From contig OZ252041.1 in assembly GCA_965247995.1 (NCBI GenBank), forward strand, positions 1 to 64,000: a stretch of 64,000 nt of DNA, in the 5' to 3' direction. How positions within the stretch are numbered: the first letter of the stretch is position 1; every line of letters starts with the position of its first letter. The notes beneath the pieces are model-generated. The model did no database searches. It had not been told where the DNA came from and was given only the letters and a program-made list of their open reading frames with translations. The translations under genes were made by a program, and so were the position numbers. The stretch comes from JASLZO01 sp965247995 (lineage in GTDB: Bacteria > Chloroflexota > Dehalococcoidia > UBA6926). Of this stretch, positions 24,569-33,467 are shown piece after piece.

Positions 24569-26800
24569 CTACTCGGTCTTGGCGCTCCACAACTTTTCCC
24601 CGGTAAGTGGGAGGCCGTAGAGCCGTATGCCAATCGCATCGGCGATCGCGTTCGCGACGGCCGGTGCAGTCGTCAAATTCGAATGCTCCCCAATTCCCTT
24701 GACCCGGTACTCACCCCGCCCACTTGGCGTTTCGACAAGGGAGGTCGTCAAGGGCGGCACGTCCGGCTCTGTTGGAATCTTGAAGTCAGCGAATGAAGGG
24801 TTCGTCACTCGCCCGCCTTCATCGACGGACAATTCTTCCATGAGGGCGAAGCCGATGGCATTCATGATCCCACCCTCGATCTGCCCGTGGAAGCCGATCG
24901 GATTGATCACTTGTGAGGTGTCGTGCACCGTTGTGAACCGTGTGATGGTCAGGTCAAGCGTCTCGGGGTCGACTGCGACCTCGGCCACTTGGGCGACGAA
25001 AGAGGTGTACGGGTTCGGGCTCATGTCCATGATGCTGCCCTGCCCTGATATCGGTTCTCCAACACGCTCGGCGAGCGCTTCCATGGTCGTCCGTTGGCCG
25101 CTCCGGGTGTTGACCAAGTGACCGGCCTCGTACTGCACGGTGTCTTCGTCCCACCCTTCGAACTCCGAAGCCAACCTGGTGAGCTTGGCCTTTAGGTCTC
25201 CGGATGCGGCGTGGGCTGCCTGCGGCGCGACATAACTGCCACGGCTACCGCCCACCCCGGTGTCATTGTCAACATCATCCGTGTTGTACGGGACGATCCG
25301 GACGCGACTGACGTCGATGCCGAGCTCCTCGGCGACCACCTGCTGAACGACTGTGTGAGTGCCTGTTCCAGGATCGAACATGGAGTTGCTGGCTGTGATG
25401 TCGCCATTCTCCAAAACCTTGATTCCGACGTGGGTTTGGCCCCCGATTTGAGAACGGTGCCCAATGGCGATACCGCGACCGACATTCGGCCCTTTGGGCG
25501 CTGAGAAGCCGGACGCTCGCGTGGCTTCTCGCAACACTTCATCCAGCTTGATGTCTTCGAAATGGTGCCCGACGGGTGTCTCATCGCCGTCGTGGATCAC
25601 GTTGCGAATCCGGATTTCGATCGGGTCAATCCCTAGTTCCTTGGCCAACTCATCCATGTGTGACTCACCGGCGAAGATCCCTTGGACCTCTCCCGGAGAA
25701 CGGTGGAAACCGCAAGGCACGGTGTTCGTATAGACCTGATATGCATCGATGAGGACGTGCGGAATGACGTACGGGCCTGCGATCTCCGCGATCCCGCCGA
25801 GGTTCGATCCGGGCACTGGCTTGTATCCTCCATATGCGCCAGAGTTGAAGTAGACTTCCGACTCCCACGCGGTGAGGGCGCCATCTCGTTTTGCGCCCGC
25901 CTTGATGCGCATCACCGACTCGTGCCGAGGGTTCATTGCAAACAGCTCCTCGGAGTAGTCCAGCACGAGCTTGACGGGTGCTCCGGTTTTCTTCGCGAGG
26001 AAGTAGCAGATCGGGGCGCCCGTGATGTCGCCCTTGCCACCGAAATCACCGCCCACGTGGGCGAAATTCACCGTGATTTGATTTGGCGGCACATCGATCA
26101 ACGCCGAGAGGCTTGCCCGATTGGCGAACGGCGATTTACTGCCCAACCAGACTTGGACCCGATCATCCGGATCGATCCAAACGAGGGTGTTGTGAGGCTC
26201 CAAGTACGCCTGGTGGGTCCGCGGGGTCGTATAGGTCCGCTCTACAATGACCTCCGCGCTCGCGAACCCCTCTGCGATATCCCCCTTGCCCCACTGCGTG
26301 TGGGCAAACACGTTGGACGGGGTTTCTTGGGGTGCTGGGATATTGGCATAAGAGTTGAACTCTGGATGGATGATGGGCGCGTCCGGAGAACGTGCATCGT
26401 TGACGCTCACGACCGCGGGCAGTTCCTCATACTCGACCTCGATCAAAGAAACGGCTTCCTCGGCCGTCTCCTGGTCGTCGGCAGCTACCGCGGCGACTTT
26501 GTCTCCGATGAACAGAGCCCGCTCCCAAGCCAACACGGGCTCATCTTGGAGCCGCTTCCCGGTACGGAGGCCCGCGACCTCATCCGGCGTGAGGACCGCG
26601 CGTACACCTGGCAGCGCCAGCGCGCGGGACGCGTCAACGCGTACGATCCGAGCATGAGGGAAGGGACTCCGAAGGATCTTTGCCCACAAGGTCCCGGGCA
26701 GAGTCACGTCCAGGCTGTATTTGCCGCTGCCCGTCACTTTCTCCGGTCCGTCCGAGCGGGCTACGCCTGTGCCGATCACGCGATGAGTCGTTGTCATCAT
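24569..26800 (-). CDS. Xanthine dehydrogenase family molybdopterin-binding subunit
   Basis: A 743-residue large subunit of a molybdenum hydroxylase. The N-terminal aldehyde-oxidase domain has GTGVARSDGPEKVTGSGKYSLDV, RSPFPHARIVRVDASRAL and GVRAVLTPDEV. The molybdopterin part has HVGGDFGGKGDITG, CGFHRSPGEVQGIFAGESHMDEL, a GGSRGSYVAPQAAHAA block and VKGIGEHSNLTTAPAVANAIADAIG, where the Glu of GIGE is the likely catalytic base. It lacks the active-site loop of form I CO dehydrogenase, so a purine or aldehyde/heterocycle substrate is more likely. No FAD or 2Fe-2S subunit genes are adjacent, so the partners must be elsewhere. AAGGATGG just before the ATG is a good ribosome-binding site. moaA and moaC in the window supply cofactor. 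Confidence 0.9.
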   Translation of the reverse strand: MMTTTHRVIGTGVARSDGPEKVTGSGKYSLDVTLPGTLWAKILRSPFPHARIVRVDASRALALPGVRAVLTPDEVAGLRTGKRLQDEPVLAWERALFIGDKVAAVAADDQETAEEAVSLIEVEYEELPAVVSVNDARSPDAPIIHPEFNSYANIPAPQETPSNVFAHTQWGKGDIAEGFASAEVIVERTYTTPRTHQAYLEPHNTLVWIDPDDRVQVWLGSKSPFANRASLSALIDVPPNQITVNFAHVGGDFGGKGDITGAPICYFLAKKTGAPVKLVLDYSEELFAMNPRHESVMRIKAGAKRDGALTAWESEVYFNSGAYGGYKPVPGSNLGGIAEIAGPYVIPHVLIDAYQVYTNTVPCGFHRSPGEVQGIFAGESHMDELAKELGIDPIEIRIRNVIHDGDETPVGHHFEDIKLDEVLREATRASGFSAPKGPNVGRGIAIGHRSQIGGQTHVGIKVLENGDITASNSMFDPGTGTHTVVQQVVAEELGIDVSRVRIVPYNTDDVDNDTGVGGSRGSYVAPQAAHAASGDLKAKLTRLASEFEGWDEDTVQYEAGHLVNTRSGQRTTMEALAERVGEPISGQGSIMDMSPNPYTSFVAQVAEVAVDPETLDLTITRFTTVHDTSQVINPIGFHGQIEGGIMNAIGFALMEELSVDEGGRVTNPSFADFKIPTEPDVPPLTTSLVETPSGRGEYRVKGIGEHSNLTTAPAVANAIADAIGIRLYGLPLTGEKLWSAKTE

Positions 26801-26894
26801 CCATCCTTGTCAAATAGTGCTGCGATCAAACAGCCAGCAACTGCTGGTACTTCGTGTGAGCGAACCTCTGACCGCGCGTCGAGTATAGGCGTCA

Positions 26895-28397
26895 ATGAGT
26901 AATAACCCACCTCGGACGTCGCGTCCGAGGTCCGTCATCGATCGCATTCGGGGAGCCTCGTTTCACCGATGGCTCGTGTTGGGCACGGTTGGATTCGGCA
27001 TCGTGACCAGCGGCATCGACAACAGCATGTTGAACGTCGCGATGCCTCATTTGGCGGATGCCTTTGGAGTGGAGGCCGATGTCATTCTCTGGCTGACCGC
27101 CGCATTCATGCTTGTGGCGGTGGGGCTCGCGCTCACCTGGGGCAGTCTGGGAGACTCAATCGGCCGCCGGCGGTTGTACATGGTGGGATTTGCCTTGTTC
27201 ACGCTTGGAATGGCGGGAATGGCTGTCAGCCAAGGCATGTCGCACGCCCTTGGAGCGCGGGTGATCCAGGCCGTTGGGCAGTCCATGGTGGTCGCCAACG
27301 GGTTCGCGATCTCGATGGCTGCCTTTCCACTGCACGACCGCGGCAAGGTCATTGGACTCACTGGCGCTTTCGTTGGCGTTGGCCTGACGATCGGCCCGCT
27401 TTTTGCTGGCTTCGTGCTCGACCGGTTCGAATGGCAAGCGCTGTTCTACACCCGGCTTCCATTGGGCTTGATCGCACTCGGCCTCGTGGCTGTGGTGATC
27501 CCGGGCCAGCGGCCGGCGGGTGAGCGGAGACCATTCGATTACGGTGGAGCGATCACGCTGTTCGTGATGTTGTCCACGCTTCTGCTCGCCATCAACCGCG
27601 TTCCTCGACTCGGCCTGGACTCTCCGTTTGTCCTTGGGTTAGTTGCCGCCGGGCTCGTTGCAGGGTCGCTCTTCGTCGCGTTCGAACGCCGTGCCCCGAT
27701 GCCGGTCGTGAGCCTTGCGCTGTTGCGCCGTCGGTTCGTATCGATGTCCCTGGCCGCCCACTTCCTCCACTTCTTCGGCTACATGTTCCTGATCTTCATC
27801 CTGCCCTTCTTCTTGTTGTCCGGACGTGGTCTCACCACACTTCAAGTTGGCGCGTTCGCGGCTGTCGTCCAGGTCGTCCGTCTCGTGTCGGCTCCGGCAT
27901 CTGGATGGGCGACCGACCGGTTCGGGTCACGGACCGTCGCGACCAGTGGGATCGTTGCTACGACGATCGGGCTGGTGTTCCTGGCAACGCTTGGCCCGGA
28001 GTCTTCCTACTTAGAGATCGGGTGGGCCTTGGCTCTGACCGGAGTTGGCGCGGCGGTTTTCGATCCGGCGAACGAAAGTGCGGTGTTGAAGTCCGTTCCG
28101 GAAGGCAGACTCGGAGCGACGGCGGCGTTGACTGCGACCGCAAGGCAGATCGGTTTCTCGTTGGGCACCGCCGTTGCGGGAACCCTCTACGCCGCCAGAC
28201 TCCGCGCGTACGAGGCCGGTGCCAGCAACGCAGAGGCTGCGTCCAACTCTTACGGGGAGGTCATGCTCGTGTCGGTCGCGATCATGATCGTTGGCACGGC
28301 GTTCTCCGTGCTTCGTGGGAGCGAGCAGCCGACGGCACGGATCGCGGGAAGCTCGGGTCGCGCTGGAGATTCAGGCGACGAGGGGACCCGCCGTTAG
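26895..28397 (+). CDS. MFS exporter, DHA2 (EmrB/QacA) family
   Basis: A 500-residue membrane protein with about 14 hydrophobic segments. Motif A-like GSLGDSIGRRRLYMVGFALFT follows the second helix, and SGIDNSMLNVAMPHLADAFG at the N-terminus and GAFVGVGLTIGPLFAGFVLDRFEWQALFY in the middle are the motif D1 and C regions of DHA2 drug:proton antiporters. The family exports drugs, dyes and metabolites by proton exchange. No regulator lies next to it, so the substrate is unknown. It is divergent from the molybdoenzyme gene, with 94 bases between them. Confidence 0.9.
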   Translation: MSNNPPRTSRPRSVIDRIRGASFHRWLVLGTVGFGIVTSGIDNSMLNVAMPHLADAFGVEADVILWLTAAFMLVAVGLALTWGSLGDSIGRRRLYMVGFALFTLGMAGMAVSQGMSHALGARVIQAVGQSMVVANGFAISMAAFPLHDRGKVIGLTGAFVGVGLTIGPLFAGFVLDRFEWQALFYTRLPLGLIALGLVAVVIPGQRPAGERRPFDYGGAITLFVMLSTLLLAINRVPRLGLDSPFVLGLVAAGLVAGSLFVAFERRAPMPVVSLALLRRRFVSMSLAAHFLHFFGYMFLIFILPFFLLSGRGLTTLQVGAFAAVVQVVRLVSAPASGWATDRFGSRTVATSGIVATTIGLVFLATLGPESSYLEIGWALALTGVGAAVFDPANESAVLKSVPEGRLGATAALTATARQIGFSLGTAVAGTLYAARLRAYEAGASNAEAASNSYGEVMLVSVAIMIVGTAFSVLRGSEQPTARIAGSSGRAGDSGDEGTRR

Positions 28398-28430
28398 GCG
28401 CGACCGTGGAGCATCGACTTCGGTCCTGGC

Positions 28431-28829
28431 TCAGGATGGTCTGCCACAACGGTGGCAACCACACCCCTGGTCCTCGAGCGTCGGTCTCAAGAGCTGGGCA
28501 CGGGAACGGAGCAACGCGACCGCGATGTCCCTGCCGGTCAGTCCTTGAAGCCGAGCGATCCGGATCAACTCCGCCCGCTTCTCCAGGGCCTCGTCGTCGA
28601 CGGATGCGAGCCTCTCAATTTCGTCTGCGTCCAGGTGCCAATGGAGATCGGGGTGCGTGACATCCGGCAACTCGGCCTTGAGCAAACGCTCCATGGCCTT
28701 TCTGTTGTCAGCCAACAATTCTGGAAACCCTACTGCGTCGGCCGATGGTGTCATGGTTCCCACCTCGTCCGGGACGTCGACCCATTCTCCACTGTAGAAA
28801 CGTTCGGACCGCTGGTCGGTTAGCAACAT
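28431..28829 (-). CDS. Hypothetical protein with C-terminal Cys cluster
   Basis: About 132 residues, ending in LEDQGCGCHRCGRPS, a closely spaced Cys/His cluster that could bind a metal. The middle is helical and charged (HLDADEIERLASVDDEALEKRAELIRIARLQGLTGRDIAVALL). I recognise no family. Start ATG 28829 (GTG 28832 is also open); the upstream ribosome-binding site is weak. A frame on the other strand covers nearly the same span but looks less protein-like, so the minus-strand reading is favoured. Confidence 0.5.
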   Translation of the reverse strand: MLLTDQRSERFYSGEWVDVPDEVGTMTPSADAVGFPELLADNRKAMERLLKAELPDVTHPDLHWHLDADEIERLASVDDEALEKRAELIRIARLQGLTGRDIAVALLRSRAQLLRPTLEDQGCGCHRCGRPS

Positions 28830-28896
28830 CACGCAACATCATCGGGAAACTCCGCTACCCGGAGGTCAGCGCGAATGCCCGCTCGAACATGCAAAC

Positions 28897-28926
28897 TTGA
28901 CCCTCTATTCGGCACTCGCCTATTCT
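28897..28926 (+). promoter_or_regulatory. Sigma70-type promoter of the methylmalonyl-CoA mutase operon
   Basis: TTGACC (28897-28902) and TATTCT (28921-28926) are separated by exactly 18 bases. The predicted transcript starts about 65 bases before the mutase start. Confidence 0.65.
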
Positions 28927-28997
28927 GAGAAGTAGTTGGCGGCTCGTATTTTGAGCCGGTCCTTTGATGATCCACCGTCGCGTTGCAGGGGGTTCCC

Positions 28998-30653
28998 GTG
29001 GCCGGAATGACCAAGAAGGAATGGACTGAACAGGTCTGGGGCCGGGCGGTCGAGCGAAACAAGGAACGGGCCGACCGCTTCGAGACGACCTCGGAGATTG
29101 AGATCGAGCCCGTCTACGCACCTGAGGATGTCGACGGTCTCGATTACGACCGCGACTTGGGCCAACCGGCCCAATTCCCGTTCACGCGAGGCGTCCAGCC
29201 GACGATGTACCGGGGTCGGCTTTGGACGATGCGGCAGTACTCGGGCTTCGCGTCTGCCGAAGAGACCAATCGGCGTTATCGCTACCTCTTAGACCAAGGC
29301 CAGACTGGCTTGTCGATGGCCTTTGATCTCCCCACGCAAACGGGGTATGACTCGGACCACGAGATCGCCTTCGGAGAGGTAGGGAAGGTCGGAGTCCCGA
29401 TCTCCAACCTCGAGGACATGTCGGTGGTGTTCGATGGCATTGACTTGGGCAAGGTATCGACGTCCATGACCATCAACGCGACCGCGCCACTGCTGCTGGC
29501 TTACTACATCGCCGTCGCAAAGCGGCAGGGGGTGGCTTCGAAGGACATTCGCGGAACGATCCAGAACGACCTGCTGAAGGAATACATCGCTCGCGGCACC
29601 TACATCTTCCCGCCACAACCGTCGATGCGGCTCATTACGGATATTTTTGAGTACTGTGCATCCGAAACCCCGCTCTGGAACACGATCTCGATCAGCGGGT
29701 ACCACATGCGCGAGGCTGGTTGCACCGCCGCACAGGAAATCGGGTTCACGCTTGGCCACGCGATCGCCTACGTTGATGCCGCCGTGGCCGCTGGGTTGAA
29801 GGTGGACGACTTTGCGCCGCAACTCGCGTTCTTTTTCGTGGCGCAGAGCAATCTTCTCGAGGAAGTGGCGAAGTTCAGGGCCGCCCGTAGGCTATGGGCT
29901 CGGATCATGGTCGAGCGGTTCGGGTCTACGAACCCCCGCTCCCAGATGCTTCGATTCCACACTCAGACCGCGGGTGTGACGCTGACTGCCCAACAGCCCG
30001 ACAACAACGTTGTTCGGTCAACGCTCCAGGCTTTGGCCGCTGTGCTCGGGGGCACGCAGTCCCTCCACGTCAACTCCAAGGACGAAGCTCTCGCACTCCC
30101 CACCGAGGACGCCGTGACCCTGTCGCTGCGGACCCAGCAGGTGCTCGCCTATGAGTCGGGTGTCACCGACACGATCGACCCTCTGGCGGGCTCTTACTTC
30201 ATCGAGAAGATGACGGACGAGTTGGAACAAGAGGCTCGGAAGTACATCGTCAAGCTCGATGAGATTGGTGGAGCGGTGGCCGGAATCGAACAGGGGTATC
30301 AGCAGCAGGAGATCCAAAACTCCGCGTACCGGTTCGCGATGGAAGTCGAGGAAAGCAAGCGCACGGTCGTCGGTGTGAATGCCTTCGCGTCGGAGGGCGA
30401 GAACCAAATCGAGATCATGCGGATCGATCCGGAGGAGCGGGACCGCCAGATCGCGCGGCTCCGACGGGTCCGGGCGGAGCGAGACCAGCACCGAGCGAGC
30501 GCTGCCTTAGCGGACCTCGACCGCGTTGCCCGAAGCACCGACAACACCATGCCGGCCATCCTGGAGGCGGTCGAAGCTCACTGCACCACCGGTGAGATCT
30601 GCGACGTCCTCCGGAACGTCTTCGACGTCTACCACGAAACCGTCGTCGTCTGA
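28998..30653 (+). CDS. mcmA: Methylmalonyl-CoA mutase, catalytic (large, N-terminal type) subunit
   Basis: About 551 residues; catalytic TIM-barrel half of a split, B12-dependent mutase that interconverts methylmalonyl-CoA and succinyl-CoA. Blocks such as FPFTRGVQPTMYRGRLWTMRQYSGF, GLSMAFDLPTQTGYDSDHE, STSMTINATAPLLLAYYIAVA and LRFHTQTAGVTLTAQQPDNNVVR are diagnostic. Substrate residues fit methylmalonyl-CoA: Tyr in RQYSGF (about residue 81) and Arg in EYIARGTYIFPP (about 199), where isobutyryl-CoA mutases have Phe and Gln. It has no B12-binding domain of its own; that is the separate gene at 32389. GTG 28998 is preferred since GGGGG lies five bases upstream; ATG 29007 is the alternative. First gene of a four-gene operon. 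Confidence 0.95.
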   Translation: MAGMTKKEWTEQVWGRAVERNKERADRFETTSEIEIEPVYAPEDVDGLDYDRDLGQPAQFPFTRGVQPTMYRGRLWTMRQYSGFASAEETNRRYRYLLDQGQTGLSMAFDLPTQTGYDSDHEIAFGEVGKVGVPISNLEDMSVVFDGIDLGKVSTSMTINATAPLLLAYYIAVAKRQGVASKDIRGTIQNDLLKEYIARGTYIFPPQPSMRLITDIFEYCASETPLWNTISISGYHMREAGCTAAQEIGFTLGHAIAYVDAAVAAGLKVDDFAPQLAFFFVAQSNLLEEVAKFRAARRLWARIMVERFGSTNPRSQMLRFHTQTAGVTLTAQQPDNNVVRSTLQALAAVLGGTQSLHVNSKDEALALPTEDAVTLSLRTQQVLAYESGVTDTIDPLAGSYFIEKMTDELEQEARKYIVKLDEIGGAVAGIEQGYQQQEIQNSAYRFAMEVEESKRTVVGVNAFASEGENQIEIMRIDPEERDRQIARLRRVRAERDQHRASAALADLDRVARSTDNTMPAILEAVEAHCTTGEICDVLRNVFDVYHETVVV

Positions 30654-30674
30654 CGCACCCGCGAAAGGAATCGT

Positions 30675-31481
30675 ATGTTCAAGCGAATTGACCACATCGG
30701 CGTCGCGGTCAAAGACATGAACGCGGCGGCGGAGAAGTTCGAGCGGGCGTTTGGGCTGACGATTGCCGCGCAGGAAGAGATCGAAGACCAGCAACTGATT
30801 GCTGCTCTGGTCCCGACCGCGAACGTTCGGTTTGAGTTGATGCAACCCACCACGCCCGATAGCGTGGTGGGCCGTTTCCTCGAACGCCGCGGCGAAGGCA
30901 TCCATCACGTGTGTTTTGAGGTGGACGACATCCGTGCGGAGATCGAGACGTTAAAGGGCCGCGGCGTTCAACTGGTGCAAGGAGCCCCGCGCGAGGGGTT
31001 CGTTGGGGAAGTGGAGTTCATCCATCCGCGATCCGCGCGTGGCGTTCTGACTGAGATCGCTCAGGTCACCCGGAGAACCAGCACCGACACGGAGCTGAGA
31101 CTCCACCACATCACCATTGCGACCCCGGACCGCGATGAGGCCGCTGATGTCTGGTCCAACAATTTCGCTCTCGGGATCAACCGGAAGGCGGAGCGGCAAC
31201 AGGCCGCAATCGCGACCGCGTGGTTGGATGCCGGGGATGCGGAAGTCGAATTCGCGCAGCAGACCTCGGAGAACGGCCCACTGGCGAAGGCGATTGAATC
31301 GCGCGGGGAAGGCGTTTATGGCGTGGTACTCGAAACTGGTGACGCTGCGGCTCTCAGCGAGAGATTGCGGGGTCAAGGCATCCGGGTCATCGACGACGCT
31401 GAAGGTGAGAACGTAATCCGGGTTGTCCATCCGCTCGACTTCCTAGGCACCTTAGTTATGTTCGTTCAACGGCGGAGCTGA
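30675..31481 (+). CDS. Double-domain methylmalonyl-CoA epimerase-like (VOC) protein 1
   Basis: A 268-residue protein where a normal epimerase is about 135-150. The first VOC half (to about residue 140) has the metal-ligand pattern DHIGVAV, RFELMQP, IHHVCFEV and GVLTEI, matching methylmalonyl-CoA epimerase. The second half repeats the fold with LHHITIATPD, EVEFAQQ, YGVVLETGD and GTLVMFV, so the last Glu ligand is missing and the metal site is probably inactive. It lies 21 bases after the mutase gene, so a role in turning (S)- into (R)-methylmalonyl-CoA is well supported. A second copy of the same design follows. Confidence 0.85.
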   Translation: MFKRIDHIGVAVKDMNAAAEKFERAFGLTIAAQEEIEDQQLIAALVPTANVRFELMQPTTPDSVVGRFLERRGEGIHHVCFEVDDIRAEIETLKGRGVQLVQGAPREGFVGEVEFIHPRSARGVLTEIAQVTRRTSTDTELRLHHITIATPDRDEAADVWSNNFALGINRKAERQQAAIATAWLDAGDAEVEFAQQTSENGPLAKAIESRGEGVYGVVLETGDAAALSERLRGQGIRVIDDAEGENVIRVVHPLDFLGTLVMFVQRRS

Positions 31482-31493
31482 GCTTTCAGTCAC

Positions 31494-32345
31494 GTGTTCC
31501 GCCACCTCGACCACCTTGGCATCGCCGTCACGGACCTCGATGACGCTATTCAACGCGTCGAGGCGGTCTTGGGCCTGAAAACGGCCGTGGTAGAGGAGGT
31601 CGAGGACCAACAGGTGAAGGCGGCGCTGGTCCCGATGCCGGTTGGCCGACTGGAGTTGCTTCAACCAACCTCTCCCGAGAGTGCGGTTGGACGGTTCATT
31701 GAGCGTCGTGGCGAAGGGATGCACCACGTGTGTTTCGCTGTGGACGATGTCCAAACGGCGAGGCAGCGTATCGTCTCGCGCGGCGGAGAGTTGATCTATG
31801 AAGAAGCACGCGACGGGTTGACGGGAATCGTCGACTTCGTCCATCCGCGTTCGACGGGTGGAGTGCTCACCGAGATCGCAGAGATCACGTTGCTCACGCC
31901 AGCCGCGGGGGACCTCCAGGTCCATCATGTAACGGTCCGCACCCGCGACGCTGACAGCGTCAGCGACCTCTGGGTCCGGTTGTTCGGGATCCCGCTGAAG
32001 CGTAAGGCGGTATCTGAGGGATTCCACATGTCGACCGCGTGGCTCGATGCTGGTGACGCGGAAGTGGAGTTCGCGCAACAACTGAACGATACGGGTCCCG
32101 TCGCGCGTGCCATCGATCAAATGGGGGAAGGGCTGCACGCGCTGGTGCTTGAATCGAGCCAACCGGAGGTGGTCGCCGAGAGGGCCGCGGCGGCGGGCGT
32201 CCGGGTCATTACCGATGATGATGAGCCCGACAACGTGCTTCGTGCTCTCCATCCGCTGGACTTCTTGGGCACGCTCGTATTGGTTGCAGGGAAACAGGCG
32301 TCCCATGCGGGTCTGACAAGCGTTGCCGAGGACGCTGCCCACTGA
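31494..32345 (+). CDS. Double-domain methylmalonyl-CoA epimerase-like (VOC) protein 2
   Basis: A 283-residue paralogue of the preceding protein, starting at GTG twelve bases after its stop. The first half again keeps DHLGIAV, RLELLQP, MHHVCFAV and GVLTEI. The second half has VHHVTVRT, EVEFAQQ and GTLVLVA, again without the last Glu. Identity between the two proteins is extensive over the full length, so they arose by duplication of a gene that was already a fused double domain. It may be a second epimerase, a heterodimer partner of the first or an enzyme for another CoA ester; the context favours the methylmalonyl pathway. Confidence 0.82.
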   Translation: MFRHLDHLGIAVTDLDDAIQRVEAVLGLKTAVVEEVEDQQVKAALVPMPVGRLELLQPTSPESAVGRFIERRGEGMHHVCFAVDDVQTARQRIVSRGGELIYEEARDGLTGIVDFVHPRSTGGVLTEIAEITLLTPAAGDLQVHHVTVRTRDADSVSDLWVRLFGIPLKRKAVSEGFHMSTAWLDAGDAEVEFAQQLNDTGPVARAIDQMGEGLHALVLESSQPEVVAERAAAAGVRVITDDDEPDNVLRALHPLDFLGTLVLVAGKQASHAGLTSVAEDAAH

Positions 32346-32388
32346 GGCGAGCTACATTTAAGGAAGAACGGCTTGTGGGGGATTGCAA

Positions 32389-32811
32389 GTGACACAGTCG
32401 AACCGAACTCCAGCGCGGATCTTGATTGCCAAACCGGGGCTCGATGGGCACGATCGCGGCGCGAAGGTGGTTGCGCGAGCCTTACGTGATGCTGGATTCG
32501 AGGTTATCTATACGGGCATTCGGCAGACACCCGAGATGATCATTCAGGCGGCGGTCCAAGAGGACGTGGATGCCGTTGGGTTGAGCATCCTCTCCGGGGC
32601 ACACCTCGATCTGTTTCCAGCCATCGTCGATGGTCTGAAGGAGAAAGGGTTGAGCGATGTCCCTGTATTCGCGGGTGGCATCATCCCGAAAGAGGACTAT
32701 ATGGTTCTCGACTCGATGGGCATCAAAGGGATCTTTGGCCCGGGCACCAGCCTGAAAGCTATCGTTGAATACGCCCGCGAAGTTACCGGATCCGGCGACG
32801 CCACACGCTGA
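32389..32811 (+). CDS. mcmB: Methylmalonyl-CoA mutase, B12-binding subunit
   Basis: About 140 residues. The cobalamin-binding motif DGHDRG (DxHxxG, with the base-off His) lies near residue 20, in RILIAKPGLDGHDRG; VGLSILSGAHLDLFPAIVDGLKEKG and FAGGIIPKEDY carry the SxL and GG patterns that hold the cofactor tail. It is the separately encoded C-terminal module of the mutase. GTG 32389 is preferred since TGGGGGA is seven bases upstream; a TTG two codons earlier is also in frame. It closes the mutase operon and links directly to the B12 uptake genes at 7664-10696. Confidence 0.95.
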   Translation: MTQSNRTPARILIAKPGLDGHDRGAKVVARALRDAGFEVIYTGIRQTPEMIIQAAVQEDVDAVGLSILSGAHLDLFPAIVDGLKEKGLSDVPVFAGGIIPKEDYMVLDSMGIKGIFGPGTSLKAIVEYAREVTGSGDATR

Positions 32812-32904
32812 CCCAAAAGCTGGCTGACGGCCGCCCGCAGCACCGTTCATGACGCCGGATTCGGATATACTCGTGGTGCCCATCACTTCAGGTGCGGTGT
32901 TGTC

Positions 32905-33444
32905 ATGCGCGTGAACGTAAGTCAATTGCTGCAGGAGTCGATCGGTGCTCGTCGTTCCCATCGGTTCGACGAACCTCACGACGAAAGGACCGTATGGTGT
33001 AGTGCTGACCTGCTTCGGACGGATGCGGCGATACTCGTCCATGCTGAATGTCAGGTGCCACTATCAACTGTCTGCGGGAGGTGCCTTCAGGCCTTCTCGA
33101 CGCAGATTGAGGTCATGTTTGACGAAGAGTTTTTCCCCTCTGTCGATATCAGTACCGGCGCCCGGCTCACGCCGCCCGACGAGGATGCCTTCGTCATTGA
33201 TGAGCACCATGAACTTGATCTCTGGGACGCTGTTCAGCAGTACTCCATTCTCGAGCAACCGATCGCCTTTATCTGCCGAGACGGACAGTGCAAAGGACTC
33301 TGTAAGCAGTGTGGGAACGATCTAAACCAAGGCGCCTGCGCGTGCCGCGCACCCGCCAAACACCCCGCGTTCGAGCAACTACGACGCGAGTGGGAATTGC
33401 ATGGCCCGGCCACAGAGGCCACAGCTAGTCGAGCAGAGAACTAA
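32905..33444 (+). CDS. YceD/DUF177 family protein
   Basis: A 179-residue protein of the DUF177 family linked to 23S rRNA accumulation in E. coli and plants. It has CGRCLQAFSTQIEVMFDEEFFP, then a zinc-like cluster C-x3-C-KGLCKQCGNDLNQGACAC at about residues 128-150, which is typical. The gene lies 23 bases before rpmF, the classic yceD-rpmF pairing, which makes the assignment strong. Confidence 0.92.
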   Translation: MRVNVSQLLQESIGARRSHRFDEPHDERTVWCSADLLRTDAAILVHAECQVPLSTVCGRCLQAFSTQIEVMFDEEFFPSVDISTGARLTPPDEDAFVIDEHHELDLWDAVQQYSILEQPIAFICRDGQCKGLCKQCGNDLNQGACACRAPAKHPAFEQLRREWELHGPATEATASRAEN

Positions 33445-33467
33445 GGTCCACAAGGGCGGAATACACG

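Noticed and set aside
31452..32342. Long minus-strand frame across the second epimerase
   Set aside because: It mirrors the epimerase reading frame; the plus-strand protein has clear conserved domains.
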